Source: G965230065 sp965230065 (GTDB taxonomy: Bacteria; Bacteroidota; Bacteroidia; Cytophagales; Cyclobacteriaceae). Taken from it: DNA of 64,000 nucleotides. The stretch spans positions 4,898,001 to 4,962,000 of the forward strand of contig OZ245942.1 in assembly GCA_965230065.1 (NCBI GenBank). Reading direction: 5' to 3'. Positions 18,621-28,800 of the stretch are shown here, piece after piece (position 1 is the stretch's first letter; every line of letters starts with the position of its first letter). The notes beneath the pieces were generated by a model. That model was not told the origin of the DNA, made no database searches, and saw nothing but the letters and a program-made list of their open reading frames with translations. A program made the position numbers and the translations under genes.

Positions 18621-18642
18621 GCCCGGGCTTCACAGCCCGGGC
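18621..18642 (+). terminator. GC-rich hairpin after the PQQ dehydrogenase
   Basis: GCCCGGGCT (18621-18629) and AGCCCGGGC (18634-18642) form a perfect 9-bp stem with a TCAC loop 14 bases after the stop. No T-run follows, but position and stability fit a terminator or processing site. Confidence 0.5.
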
Positions 18643-18706
18643 AAATACGAATGTCAACCCCTGGCCTGTGGCACACAGGACAGAAACTGAGATAAAATTT
18701 TGCATT

Positions 18707-18728
18707 GCCCGGACAAGGAGGTCCGGGC
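18707..18728. repeat. Second GC-rich hairpin in the same spacer
   Basis: GCCCGGAC (18707-18714) pairs with GTCCGGGC (18721-18728) around a 6-base loop. It shares the GCCCGG core with the hairpin 65 bases upstream, so the pair may belong to one small repeat element. Confidence 0.4.
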
Positions 18729-18798
18729 TCCGGTTGCGGGCAATCATATTTTTTAATTTACACTTGATTCCTTTACGGTTACACCTAAAATAATTTGC

Positions 18799-20343
18799 AT
18801 GAAAAAAACTGTGTTATTTTTTTTCTTGTCTTTACTTTCCTTCAGCATTGGATGGGGCCAAACAGACAACAATCCTCCAAACATTATTTATATCCTTGTG
18901 GATGACCTGGGCTATGGGGATGTCAACCTTCAGATTGATTCTTTGGATGTTTTCAATAACCCAAACATTAAAACCCCAAACCTTGCCCGCCTGGCTCGTG
19001 AGTCCCTGGTTTTTACTCACCACTATGCATCAGCCCCGGTTTGTTCCCCTTCCAGGGCCGGATTGCTCACAGGCCGCACACCTACCCGCATGGATATTAT
19101 GCGATGGATCAATGACAAAGGGGATAACCAAAAAATGTTCATGAGCGGGAAAGAAGTCACCATTGCCGAGTTGTTGCAGGAAAACGGATACGAAACAGCC
19201 ATTTTCGGCAAGTGGCACCTCAATGGTGCCGATTGGACAAATAAAGAAAACTGGACGGGCTGGACAGGTTCTTTTCCCAACCAGCAGGGTTTCGATTATG
19301 CCATGGTTACCAAAGAAAACCCGCACGAAACCACCAAAATGGATGTGAATACCCAACAAAACCCGGGTGATTTTTATCTGGATACCGAAAAAATTCATGG
19401 CAAGCCGCTCGGGGAAATCAAAGGGTATTCCGGCCAAATTATTACCGACTCAGCCATGCATTGGGTGAAAAACAAACGAAATCTGAAAAGGCCTTATTTC
19501 CTTTATTTGCCTTACGATGCCGTACACGAACAGGTAGAAAGTCCGGTGGAATTTAACAGCCTTTACAATACCGGAAACGCCCAAAAAGACCGCTACTATG
19601 CCAATATTACTTACCTGGATGCACAAATCGGACGCTTGCTTGATTTTATTTATTCTATCAAAGAAGAAGAAAATACTTTGTTGTTTTTCTCCAGTGATAA
19701 TGGCCCCGAAACGCTGGATAGTTATTGGCTGGCGAAACGCTCTTACGGTACTTCTGCCCCCCTTTCCGGGCAAAAAAAACATTTATATGAAGGGGGCATC
19801 AGAATGCCGGGCATGGTAAGGTGGACAGGCAGGATACAACCTGGTATTTCAGCCCTGCCCAACTCAACATTGGACGTACTTCCTACCATTTGCGAAATAG
19901 TGGACATTGAACTGCCCCCTAACAGGGAAATAGATGGCAGCAGCATTTTATCCCATTTGCTGGATGGTGAAATAGTACAACGGGAAAAACCCTTATATTG
20001 GCAAACAGAATTGGACCCAATCTGGATGGTGGAAGGAGTGGGTTATGACCGCAGGTTTAACGGAAACCGTCCTGTGAATATCCCCACGCCGAGGGTATCA
20101 GTTAGAAGAGGAAATTATGTATTAAGGGGATTTACGGCTAAAGATGAAGCCTTTGCTGAGCCGGATATTTTCCAGTTGTACGATGTGGTTCACGACAGGC
20201 TGGAGACAGTAGAACTTTCGCAATTTAAACCTGAAATATTAGCGGAAATGAAAAAAGAGCTGCTTGAAATGTGGAAGGATGTAAATGCGGAAAGAGAACG
20301 TACGAAGACAGCTATCAGCAATAAAACAGACCAAAGAAAATAA
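18799..20343 (+). CDS. S1-type sulfatase
   Basis: 514-residue exported sulfatase (signal peptide ending near IGWGQ). It has VDDLGYGD metal ligands (about 34-41), CSPSR at 82-86 for formylglycine formation by FGE, GKWHLNG, and SSDNGPET near the second metal site. The length is normal. It is followed after 13 bases by the first mannonate-dehydratase-like gene, indicating co-transcription. Its role is probably to strip sulfate from oligosaccharides before the sugar is oxidised or dehydrated. Regiospecificity cannot be told from the sequence alone. Confidence 0.9.
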   Translation: MKKTVLFFFLSLLSFSIGWGQTDNNPPNIIYILVDDLGYGDVNLQIDSLDVFNNPNIKTPNLARLARESLVFTHHYASAPVCSPSRAGLLTGRTPTRMDIMRWINDKGDNQKMFMSGKEVTIAELLQENGYETAIFGKWHLNGADWTNKENWTGWTGSFPNQQGFDYAMVTKENPHETTKMDVNTQQNPGDFYLDTEKIHGKPLGEIKGYSGQIITDSAMHWVKNKRNLKRPYFLYLPYDAVHEQVESPVEFNSLYNTGNAQKDRYYANITYLDAQIGRLLDFIYSIKEEENTLLFFSSDNGPETLDSYWLAKRSYGTSAPLSGQKKHLYEGGIRMPGMVRWTGRIQPGISALPNSTLDVLPTICEIVDIELPPNREIDGSSILSHLLDGEIVQREKPLYWQTELDPIWMVEGVGYDRRFNGNRPVNIPTPRVSVRRGNYVLRGFTAKDEAFAEPDIFQLYDVVHDRLETVELSQFKPEILAEMKKELLEMWKDVNAERERTKTAISNKTDQRK

Positions 20344-20356
20344 CCACATTACCCTC

Positions 20357-21709
20357 ATGAAAAGAAGAAATGCAATCAAAAATTTAGGAGCCGGATTGGC
20401 CGGAGGAATGGGAATCTTCGGGTTGCCTCAAACATCCGCAGCGGAAACTATTGCCGATGAAAAATACCGTCGGGCCACCAATGGTTTGCCGCCTGTAAAA
20501 ATTACCAATGTGAAAGCCATCGCAACCAGGCCAAAAAGGTCTAACCTTGTAATTGTGAAAGTGGAAACAGACGAACCGGGTTTGTACGGAGTGGGATGTG
20601 CAACTTTTACACAAAGGGCGCATGTCGTCGTATCGGCCATCAATGATTATTTGGCCCCTTTTTGTAAGGGAAAAGTAGCCGATAACATTGAAGACATCTG
20701 GCAGACTGCTTATCAAAATTCCTACTGGCGGAACGGCCCCGTTTTGAACAATGCCCTGAGCGGATTGGACCAGGCACTTTGGGACATCAAAGGCAAACGG
20801 GCAGGCATGCCAGTGTATGATTTGTTGGGAGGAAAATGTCGCTTTGCTGTTGATACTTACGAATCCTGTGGAGGTGGCAGCCTGGAACAAGTGGTGGAAG
20901 GCGTGCAGGGTTGCCAAGCAGAAGGCTTTCGGTACATCAAAATTCAGATGGGTGGTTATGGTTCCACAGCATTGGCATCCAAACAGCCTGATTTCAAAAA
21001 AGCCGGGTTTGGATATAAAAGTGACAGTTTGATGGACGTACATACCTACCTCAAAAATACAAGGGATATGTTTGCTGCTGTCCGAAAAGAAGTGGGAGAT
21101 GATATTGAACTGGTGCATGATGTTCACGAACGCATACAACCCATGGATGCCATCAACTTGTGCAAAGATTTGGAACAATACCGCCCCTTTTTCATTGAAG
21201 ACCCTTTGTCGCCGGAAAATATTGGGTACTTCAAAATGTTAAGGGAACAAAGCAGCGTGCCTATTGCCATGGGGGAGTTGTTTAACAGTCCGCACGAGTG
21301 GGTGCAGCCGATGGTAAATCGTTGGTTTGATTTTATCCGCATCCATATTTCTCAAATTGGAGGGATTACCCCTGCCATGAAGGTCACACGCCTGGGCGAA
21401 TGGTTTAATGTAAAAACCGCCTGGCATGGCCCCTCCGATGTTTCACCCATTGGCCATGCTGCCAATGCGCATATCGACCTGGCTGTGTGGAATTTTGGTA
21501 TTCAAGAAAGCCCAAATATCAATGAGCAGGAACGGGAAGTTTTTCCCGGTTCGCCCCGACTGGAAAATGGTTACCTTTACATTAACGAAGCACCGGGGCT
21601 GGGCATTGATATTGATGAAAAAGAAGCCGCCAAATACCCAATTCCTGAAGTAGATATGGTGGACTGGACGCAGTTGAGGAAGCAGGATGGAACACCCGTA
21701 AGACCTTGA
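20357..21709 (+). CDS. Tat-type mannonate/gluconate dehydratase-like enolase-superfamily protein, copy 1
   Basis: 450 residues. An N-terminal KRRNAIKN plus hydrophobic segment suggests Tat export. The body matches the ManD/RspA group that dehydrates aldonic acids to 2-keto-3-deoxy acids: HDVH (ligand D255, H257), EDP (E281), GEL (E307), with 26-residue spacings as in ManD, then HGPSD (H357) and NFGIQE (E384). At the position of the ManD active-site Arg this copy has Lys (YIKIQMG, K195), unlike copy 2. The start is the ATG at 20357, 13 bases after the sulfatase stop. A periplasmic location is unusual for this family. Confidence 0.82.
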   Translation: MKRRNAIKNLGAGLAGGMGIFGLPQTSAAETIADEKYRRATNGLPPVKITNVKAIATRPKRSNLVIVKVETDEPGLYGVGCATFTQRAHVVVSAINDYLAPFCKGKVADNIEDIWQTAYQNSYWRNGPVLNNALSGLDQALWDIKGKRAGMPVYDLLGGKCRFAVDTYESCGGGSLEQVVEGVQGCQAEGFRYIKIQMGGYGSTALASKQPDFKKAGFGYKSDSLMDVHTYLKNTRDMFAAVRKEVGDDIELVHDVHERIQPMDAINLCKDLEQYRPFFIEDPLSPENIGYFKMLREQSSVPIAMGELFNSPHEWVQPMVNRWFDFIRIHISQIGGITPAMKVTRLGEWFNVKTAWHGPSDVSPIGHAANAHIDLAVWNFGIQESPNINEQEREVFPGSPRLENGYLYINEAPGLGIDIDEKEAAKYPIPEVDMVDWTQLRKQDGTPVRP

Positions 21710-21842
21710 TGCTTTGTTGATGTGTTTATGTCAAAAATATTTATGAATAATAAGAAAAAAATGGAATGATGGAAGGCTGGAATGTTGGAATTACTTTAAC
21801 TTACCATTATTCCATTATTCCAACATTACAAATTCCAACCAT

Positions 21843-22571
21843 ATGACAAATAAAATTTTCCTTTTCCTCTCATTCATTCTTTTGTTAACCAATTATACGA
21901 TGATTGAAAAAAGCCCGGAGTATAAGGTAACCCGCATATCCCAACCTATTACCATCAATGGGGATTGGGATAAGGCTTCCTGGAAAGGCGTACGGCCCCT
22001 TACGATCAACCATCACATGGGAAAAAGCCCGAAACACAAACCCAGAGTACAGGCAAAAGTGGCCTATGACGAGCAAGCGATTTATGTGATTTTCAGTGTA
22101 AAAGATCAGTATGTGCGATGTATAACCGAAGAATATCAGGGGCCAGTGTACAAAGACAGTTGCGTGGAGTTTTTCTTTACCCCGGCACCCGATGTTTCAA
22201 AAGGGTATTTCAACCTTGAAATGAACTGTATAGGTACGGCGTTGTTCAAATTCCATGATAAGGTAAATGACCGTTTAATTGAAATCCCAAAATCTGATTT
22301 TGATAAAATACAAGTAGCCCATTCCATTCCTTCTGTAGTAAATTCTGAAATTGCAGAACCGCTGACCTGGACATTAGAATACAGTATCCCTTTCAGTATA
22401 TTAGAAAAATATTTTGATGTTGCCAAACCGGCGCCAGGTGTCCAATGGAAAGCTAATTTTTATAAAATAGCTGATGATACTTCACATCCGCACTGGCTCA
22501 CATGGTCTGTAGTAGACCTTCCCAAACCTGATTTTCATCGTCCTGAATTTTTTGGGACATTAACCTTTTAA
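21843..22571 (+). CDS. CBM9-like (carbohydrate-binding family 9-type) exported protein
   Basis: 242 residues with an N-terminal hydrophobic signal, then a single beta-sandwich resembling the CBM9-like domain of exported proteins in Bacteroidota: ITINGDWDKASW near the start, VAYDEQAIYVIFSVKDQY, VYKDSCVEFFFTPAP and a closing WLTWSVVDLPKPDFHRPEFFG. No catalytic residues are recognisable. It sits between the two ManD-like genes, 27 bases before the second, so it probably helps bind the same sugar. This is an inference from position. Confidence 0.8.
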   Translation: MTNKIFLFLSFILLLTNYTMIEKSPEYKVTRISQPITINGDWDKASWKGVRPLTINHHMGKSPKHKPRVQAKVAYDEQAIYVIFSVKDQYVRCITEEYQGPVYKDSCVEFFFTPAPDVSKGYFNLEMNCIGTALFKFHDKVNDRLIEIPKSDFDKIQVAHSIPSVVNSEIAEPLTWTLEYSIPFSILEKYFDVAKPAPGVQWKANFYKIADDTSHPHWLTWSVVDLPKPDFHRPEFFGTLTF

Positions 22572-22598
22572 CCTATAACCATAAAAACCAATAAGTTT

Positions 22599-23963
22599 AT
22601 GAAAAGAAGAAACATGCTCAAAAATTTAGGACTTGGCTTGGCCGGGGGTACGGTAGGCTCAATGGGGTTTGCCGGAAATGCCAAAGCAGAACAAGCTACT
22701 GTGGAAAGATACCAGAAGGCTACCCGGGGACTGCCTCCTGTAAAAATAACCAACGTAAAAGCCATTGCTACCCAGCCCCATAGCATTGAGCAGGTATTAG
22801 TGAAAGTAGAAACCGACGAACCTGGCTTGTACGGCGTAGGTTGTGCCACTTTCCGCCAAAGGGCACATACGGTAGTATCCGCTATTGACGACTACTTGGC
22901 GCCTTTATGCAAGGGCAAGGTAGCAGATAATATAGAAGATATTTGGCAAACTACTTATCAAAATTCTTACTGGCGTAACGGGCCTGTTTTAAATAACGCT
23001 CTTAGTGGGCTTGACCAGGCTTTATGGGACATCAAAGGAAAACGAGCTGGAATGCCCGTGTATGACCTGCTGGGCGGTAAATGTAAATTCGCGGTGGATA
23101 CCTACACCCATGCCGGGGCAGGCTCTGTCGAAAAAGTAATTGAAAATGTAAAACGCTTCCAGGAAGAAGGATTCAGGCATATCCGGATTCAATTGGGAGG
23201 TTATGGTTCCTCAGGCCTGGCCGGAAAGCCAGATTTTAAAGAAGCAGGATTTGGTTCCGAGGATGATAATGTGTACATACCGAATATTTATCTGAAAGGA
23301 ACCCGGGATTTGTTTGAAACCGTACGCAAAGAGTGCGGTGAAGATATTGAACTGCTTCACGATGTGCATGAGCGTGTACAGCCCATAGATGCCATTAATT
23401 TGTGTAAAGACCTGGAGCAATACCGTCCGTTTTTTATTGAAGATCCATTTTCTCCCGAAAATATTGGGTATTTCAAAATGTTACGTGAACAAAGCAGTGT
23501 GCCCATTGCTATGGGGGAATTATTTAACAGCCCGCACGAGTGGGTAGAGCCCATCGTCAACCGGTGGTATGAGTTTATCCGTATCCATATTTCGCAAATC
23601 GGTGGCATTACCCCTGCCATGAAAGTAGCCCGTCTGGGCGAGTGGTTCAATGTACGTACAGCTTGGCACGGGCCTGGTGACACCTCTCCGGTTGGGCATG
23701 CTGCCAATGCGCATATTGACCTTGCTGTATGGAATTTTGGCATTCAGGAGGCTGCCAACACGATTCGAGACCCCAGCGACAGGCTGTTGGAAATATTCCC
23801 GGGCATGCCCCATGTAGAAAATGGTTATATGTATGTGAACGAAGCCCCCGGCCTTGGTGTAGATGTTAATGAAAAAGAAGCTGCTAAATTTCCGCTACAG
23901 AAAGTACAGCTTAATAACTGGACCCAACTGAGGCAGCAGGATGGCACCCCAGTGCGCCCATAA
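22599..23963 (+). CDS. Tat-type mannonate/gluconate dehydratase-like protein, copy 2
   Basis: 454-residue close paralogue of the gene two places upstream, evidently a tandem duplication with the CBM9-like gene between the copies. It has the same KRRNMLKN leader and the same HDVH, EDP, GEL, HGPGD and NFGIQE motifs. It differs in having Arg where copy 1 has Lys (HIRIQLG), in a longer loop (DNVYIPNIYLKGT) and in a lid region (ANTIRDPSDRL). Copy 2 therefore keeps the residue expected for ManD-type dehydration, and copy 1 may have another substrate. It ends at a strong hairpin facing the convergent susD-like gene. Confidence 0.82.
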   Translation: MKRRNMLKNLGLGLAGGTVGSMGFAGNAKAEQATVERYQKATRGLPPVKITNVKAIATQPHSIEQVLVKVETDEPGLYGVGCATFRQRAHTVVSAIDDYLAPLCKGKVADNIEDIWQTTYQNSYWRNGPVLNNALSGLDQALWDIKGKRAGMPVYDLLGGKCKFAVDTYTHAGAGSVEKVIENVKRFQEEGFRHIRIQLGGYGSSGLAGKPDFKEAGFGSEDDNVYIPNIYLKGTRDLFETVRKECGEDIELLHDVHERVQPIDAINLCKDLEQYRPFFIEDPFSPENIGYFKMLREQSSVPIAMGELFNSPHEWVEPIVNRWYEFIRIHISQIGGITPAMKVARLGEWFNVRTAWHGPGDTSPVGHAANAHIDLAVWNFGIQEAANTIRDPSDRLLEIFPGMPHVENGYMYVNEAPGLGVDVNEKEAAKFPLQKVQLNNWTQLRQQDGTPVRP

Positions 23964-24042
23964 ATGTAAGTAGGCTTTCTTGAAATATTTAGTAAATCCT
24001 GTGGATTTTATTCACAGGTTACATCTTGAAAGTATCAAATAA

Positions 24043-24080
24043 TTACCGGTCATCAGCATGCAATATCTGATGACCGGTAA
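24043..24080. terminator. Bidirectional terminator between convergent genes
   Basis: A perfect 14-bp stem (24043-24056 with 24067-24080) with a 10-base loop lies between the plus-strand ManD-like gene and the minus-strand SusD gene. Both flanks are A/T-rich, consistent with termination from either side. Confidence 0.65.
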
Positions 24081-24097
24081 ATTAAACCACACACTCG

Positions 24098-25852
24098 TTA
24101 ATAAGCTGGGTCCTGGGTTAATACACCATCTTGCAAGTCAAGTTGTACCTGAGGGATGGGCCAGTGGTCATCCTGGCCATCTGTGTAGGTAGCACCTTGC
24201 AGCCAGGGTAACCTTCCACCTTCCAGTTCACTGGCCAAATAAGTATTTAGTGTTTCAGCATCAATGCCCCATCTAACCAAATCATAAAAACGCATACCTT
24301 CTAATGCAAACTCAAGGCGCATTTCATGCCTTACAGCTTTTCTCGCATATTCTTGATTGGGGAAGGAGGGATACAGTCCCAGTTGATAATTCGCAGCCGG
24401 TTGTGTTTCATCAATTTCAATAGGGTCATCGGCGCCAAAGGTTGTGTTGAGCACCTTGCCCATGAGAACATCATCAGCCGCTCTTTGACGGATTTGATTG
24501 ACCAAAGATAGCGCAGTAGCCAGGTCATTTTCTTCCACAGCTACTTCTGCTCTCCATAATATCACATGGCCGAGGCGTAATACGCGGAAGTTATTACCAT
24601 TCACGCCAGCCGCCCAATAACTTGACTGGGTAGAGATTTCTCCCTTATTTCTTTTATACCACATATTCTTTTTGTTCTGAAAAGGTCCCATATTCAACTG
24701 GTCCAACATCCAGTCGCTGCCGCTCATTGGCCCCCAGTCTAAGAAGGGAATGCCCCGCCTTCCAATCGTCCAGTCTACACGTGGATCGAGAAGATGGTCG
24801 GTAGGAGTAAACGGTTCTGTATCCAGTATCCCATAGTCTGCCGTTAGCAGGTTGTCCTGATAATTATCCAGCAGGGGAAGGCCATTTTCGTCTACTTTAA
24901 AGGCATTGAACAAATCAAAGGATGGGGCACTGTAAGCACAGCATAAGCCAACATCATTTCCTCTGGGATATAAAGTTTGGTGGTCAATGCCCGAATTAGC
25001 TACACCGGCACCATCATTCACCGAATATTGGATTTCAAAAATACTTTCCCCATTGTTTTGGTGTTCCTCATCAAAGTTATTATAAAAGTGATCTTCCAAT
25101 TGAAAAGGGCCATTGTTGATAACATCATCCAGCAGGGGTTTGGCTTCTGAAAACTCGCTTTGGAAAAGATGTACCCTGGCTTTGAATGCCTTTGCAGCCC
25201 ACCTGGATGCCCTTCCCAAATCGGAAGGGGATGGATTCAAATTATCTACCCCAAACTGAAGATCAGTCTCAATGTCGTCCCAAACTTCCCGGTCATTAGG
25301 CACTGTAATGGGGTCTACATCTTCAGTGATATAAGAAATTTTTTCAAACTTAATCCGCAGCTGAAAATGAAACCAGGCCCTTAAAAACCGGGCTTCTGCT
25401 TCCAGTTGGGTGGCTGCATTGGAAGGAATATCTTCAGCAGCCTGCAAAGCTTTCAATACATCATTAGCACGGGATATTCCTTCGTAATTTACTCCCCATG
25501 CCCCACTCAGCCATTCATTATCAGGCCTTACATCATACCGCTCTATATCATTAATTTGGTTCCACCCACCGGTTTGGTCGCCCCGGTGCATATCATCAGA
25601 AGGTACATCGCCCCATACCCAGTTGGTGCCGGAAGCCTCCCCTTGAGCGCCACTCGGGGATTCTCCGGCAGCATATCCATCCACCAGGGCGTAGGCAGCT
25701 ATGAGGAGGGCATCGGCTCCCTCTTTATTGGATAAAAGGTCCTCATTCACAGAACCCACCGGTTTTTCGTCGAGAAAATCTTCACTGCATGCGCTTATCA
25801 GAAAAACTCCGATTACTGATAAACTTATTATGGTCATTATTTTTTTCATCAC
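24098..25852 (-). CDS. SusD/RagB-family glycan-binding lipoprotein (pair 1)
   Basis: 584-residue surface lipoprotein that captures glycans and closes over its SusC partner. The lipobox LISAC lies near residue 22, followed by the DEKPVGSVNED start typical of SusD. Mid-protein helices include AEARFLRAWFHFQL, and the C-terminal part carries RHEMRLEFALEGMRFYDLVRW and PWLQG..WPIPQVQLDL. The gene follows susC by 15 bases, in the usual order. It belongs to the larger TonB-linked uptake system, with ligand likely the sulfated galactan targeted by neighbouring genes. Confidence 0.95.
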   Translation of the reverse strand: MMKKIMTIISLSVIGVFLISACSEDFLDEKPVGSVNEDLLSNKEGADALLIAAYALVDGYAAGESPSGAQGEASGTNWVWGDVPSDDMHRGDQTGGWNQINDIERYDVRPDNEWLSGAWGVNYEGISRANDVLKALQAAEDIPSNAATQLEAEARFLRAWFHFQLRIKFEKISYITEDVDPITVPNDREVWDDIETDLQFGVDNLNPSPSDLGRASRWAAKAFKARVHLFQSEFSEAKPLLDDVINNGPFQLEDHFYNNFDEEHQNNGESIFEIQYSVNDGAGVANSGIDHQTLYPRGNDVGLCCAYSAPSFDLFNAFKVDENGLPLLDNYQDNLLTADYGILDTEPFTPTDHLLDPRVDWTIGRRGIPFLDWGPMSGSDWMLDQLNMGPFQNKKNMWYKRNKGEISTQSSYWAAGVNGNNFRVLRLGHVILWRAEVAVEENDLATALSLVNQIRQRAADDVLMGKVLNTTFGADDPIEIDETQPAANYQLGLYPSFPNQEYARKAVRHEMRLEFALEGMRFYDLVRWGIDAETLNTYLASELEGGRLPWLQGATYTDGQDDHWPIPQVQLDLQDGVLTQDPAY

Positions 25853-25867
25853 TTACAATTTTTTGGT

Positions 25868-28800
25868 TTATAAAGTAATATTCAAACCGAACATGATCTG
25901 TTTTGATACAGGCCATGTGCCTACATCTACTCCCCGGTCTATTTCCCGGGCAATGCCATTGTCACGTTTCGAGGTGATTTCAGGGTCTAAGCCGGAATAG
26001 CCGGTGATGGTGAGCAGGTTGGCACCCATCACGTACAAGCGCAGGTGACGGATGTTTAATGTCTCCAGTACAGCCTGGGGAAAATTATATCCCAGCTGAA
26101 GGTTTTGCAGGCGCAGGTACGAACCATCTTCTATGTACTCAGTAGAGGCGTTTTGCTCAAAAGAGGTAGAGGTAGAAGCCTTCGGCAGAATTGCATCAGC
26201 ATTATTATCCAGATACGGACTTCCCCATGATTTAAACAATCTATCCGGGCTGTTGGGGCCCTGAAACAAGCCATAACGGATGAAACGACTGGTGTAATTG
26301 GCAATATCATTTCCTACACTGGCATAGAATGTGGCAGCCAGATCGAAACCTTTAAACTCCAGCCCCATTCTCAGTCCGCTGGTGAAATCAGGGTGTGGGG
26401 TGCCAATGTAGGTGCGGTCATCGGGTGTGATCACTCCATCTCCGTCTACATCCCTGATTTTTAAGTTTCCAGGTTGGTTGTAGGTTCCATTCTCAGGGTG
26501 TGCATCAGCTTCTTCCTGGGTTTGGAATATGCCATCTACTACATATCCAAAATATTCTGGAAATGAATGCCCTGCTTCAGTTCGAGTATAAATCTGCTGC
26601 CGGGTAGGAAACCCCTGTATGAATTCGTTTTCATTATTAGAGAGCTTTGTTACTTCATTTTTATAGTGGGTGAAGTTGGCGGCAATATTATATTTCAGGG
26701 CATCATCAAATGCTGTTCCCCGGTAATCCAGTGTAATATCTATACCCCTGTTTTCCATGGATCCGATGTTTACAGAAGGAGCAGAAGCGCCTCCAGCCAC
26801 CTGTGGTATAGCTACCGGGAAGAGCATATCATCGGTATTCTTTTGCCATATATCAACACTCAGGTCGAGCGAACCAAAAAAGGTAGCATCAAAGGCTATG
26901 TTGGTAGTTGTGGTGGTTTCCCACTTTGCATTGGGGTTACCAATAGCTGTTGACTGATACCCCTGGGTGATGGTATTGTCTGAACCATTGATGGCATAAA
27001 ACGAATTGCCCGGATCAGAACCAAAAGTGGAAAAGCTGTTGTAGTTACCAATCTGGTCATTGCCGGATTGCCCCCAGCTGGCACGAATTTTCAGATAATC
27101 CAGCCAACCATTGGTGCCAGCCATAAAACTCTCTTCTGAAAGTACCCAGCCCAATGAAGCAGCCGGGAATACGCCGTACCGGTTATTTACGCCAAAGCGG
27201 GAAGAACCATCCCGACGAAGGGTAATGTCTAATAAATACCTGTCTTTCAGTCCGTAGTGTACGCGGCCAAAATAGGAGAAAAGCGACCAGGCAAATCCGG
27301 TTCCGTTATTTAGCTGATTAGAAGCCCCTGCGTTTAACACCAGAAAGTTAGGGTCTGTAGAAAAATACTCTTGCCTTGAGGCAGAAATAAACCTGTATGT
27401 ATTTTTGGTGGCTTCTACACCCAGGAGCACATCTATGTTATGAATACCGCCAAAAGTTTTTGTATAACTGGCCGTATTTGTCCAGTTCCAAAGTATATTG
27501 GAGGTGCTATTTTCAGACAATGTGGTGCGGCGGGCGCCATTCACATTTTCATATTCAGGAAAAGAAGGATAGAATCCGTTGGAAAGCCGTACATCATAAC
27601 CAAACAGGGTTTTAAAAGACAGCCCTTCTAGTAATGATATTTCCGAATAGAAATTTCCTGTAATGTTATAGGTCCGGGTTTTACTTTCGCCGGTACGCTC
27701 CAGGAAACCCACCGGATTGGGGCCATCATAAAGATTGCCGCCAACAATACCACCTGCCCAGTTACCGGCAATATCATACACTGGTAAAATAGGGCTGATC
27801 AGGTACAGTTTATTGTACAAGTTTTCGTGGCTGTTATTGCCATTCCATCCGTTAGTCTGGCCAATGGTTACTCCCAGTCTTTGCCCAACAGTTAGCCAAT
27901 TGGTCAGCTTTGAATCCACATTAGACCGTAAACCAACGCGTTGGAATGAAGTGTTTTTTAAGATGCCATTTTCATCCAGGTAGTTTCCCTGAAAAGAATA
28001 GGTTGTTTTTTCTGAGCCACCGGTTACGGAAAGGTTATAATCCTGGATCAAGCCGTTTTGGTATATTTCGTCAAACCAATCGGTTCCCACAGGATTGGAG
28101 CGAGTGATGGGGTATGTTTGTTGATCGTACAAAGCCGGGTCTACGCCAGGGTCTCCGGAAGAACCTCCGTTTGGGAATAAGTATTCATTCAGTACTGGTG
28201 TGGAACCACTTCCGAAATGAGGATGAACCGTAGGCAGTCCGTCATTTTGATATTCCAACCACCACATTTCGCCCACCAACTGCGGGTCTGTCATCAAATC
28301 ATATTTGGCAGTAGGTGCAGAAAAACCTGATCTTACACTTACTTCAACCTGGGCGGGGCGGTTTGTTTTTCCGGTTTTTGTAGTAACCAGAATTACCCCA
28401 TTGGCGCCCCTGGCCCCATAAATGGCAGTGGAAGAAGCATCTTTCAGTATTTGGATAGATTCAATCTGGTTGGGTGGCGGTGCCTGGGCACCAAATACAC
28501 CATCTACTACCCACAGCGGGCCGTTATTATTGATGGTTCCCATGCCCCGAATACGTACTTCGGCATCCCCACCCGGGGTGGCCGCACTTACTACAGTAAT
28601 ACCTGAGGCGCTTCCTTGCAGGGCTTTGGTTACATTGGCTACGGGTTGCTGGTCCAGGTAATCATGATCAACAGTAGCTACGGCACCTGTTAATTCCCCT
28701 TTGCTTCTGGTTCCATAGCCAATGACTACAATTTCCTCCAAAGTTTCAATATCCGGGACCAGGGACACATCTATCCGGTTCCGGTTTGCAACGGGAACTT

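Noticed and set aside
20384..21178. 264-residue minus-strand frame
   Set aside because: Antisense of the first ManD-like gene; no signal, motif or composition of a real protein, and the plus-strand reading has all active-site residues.
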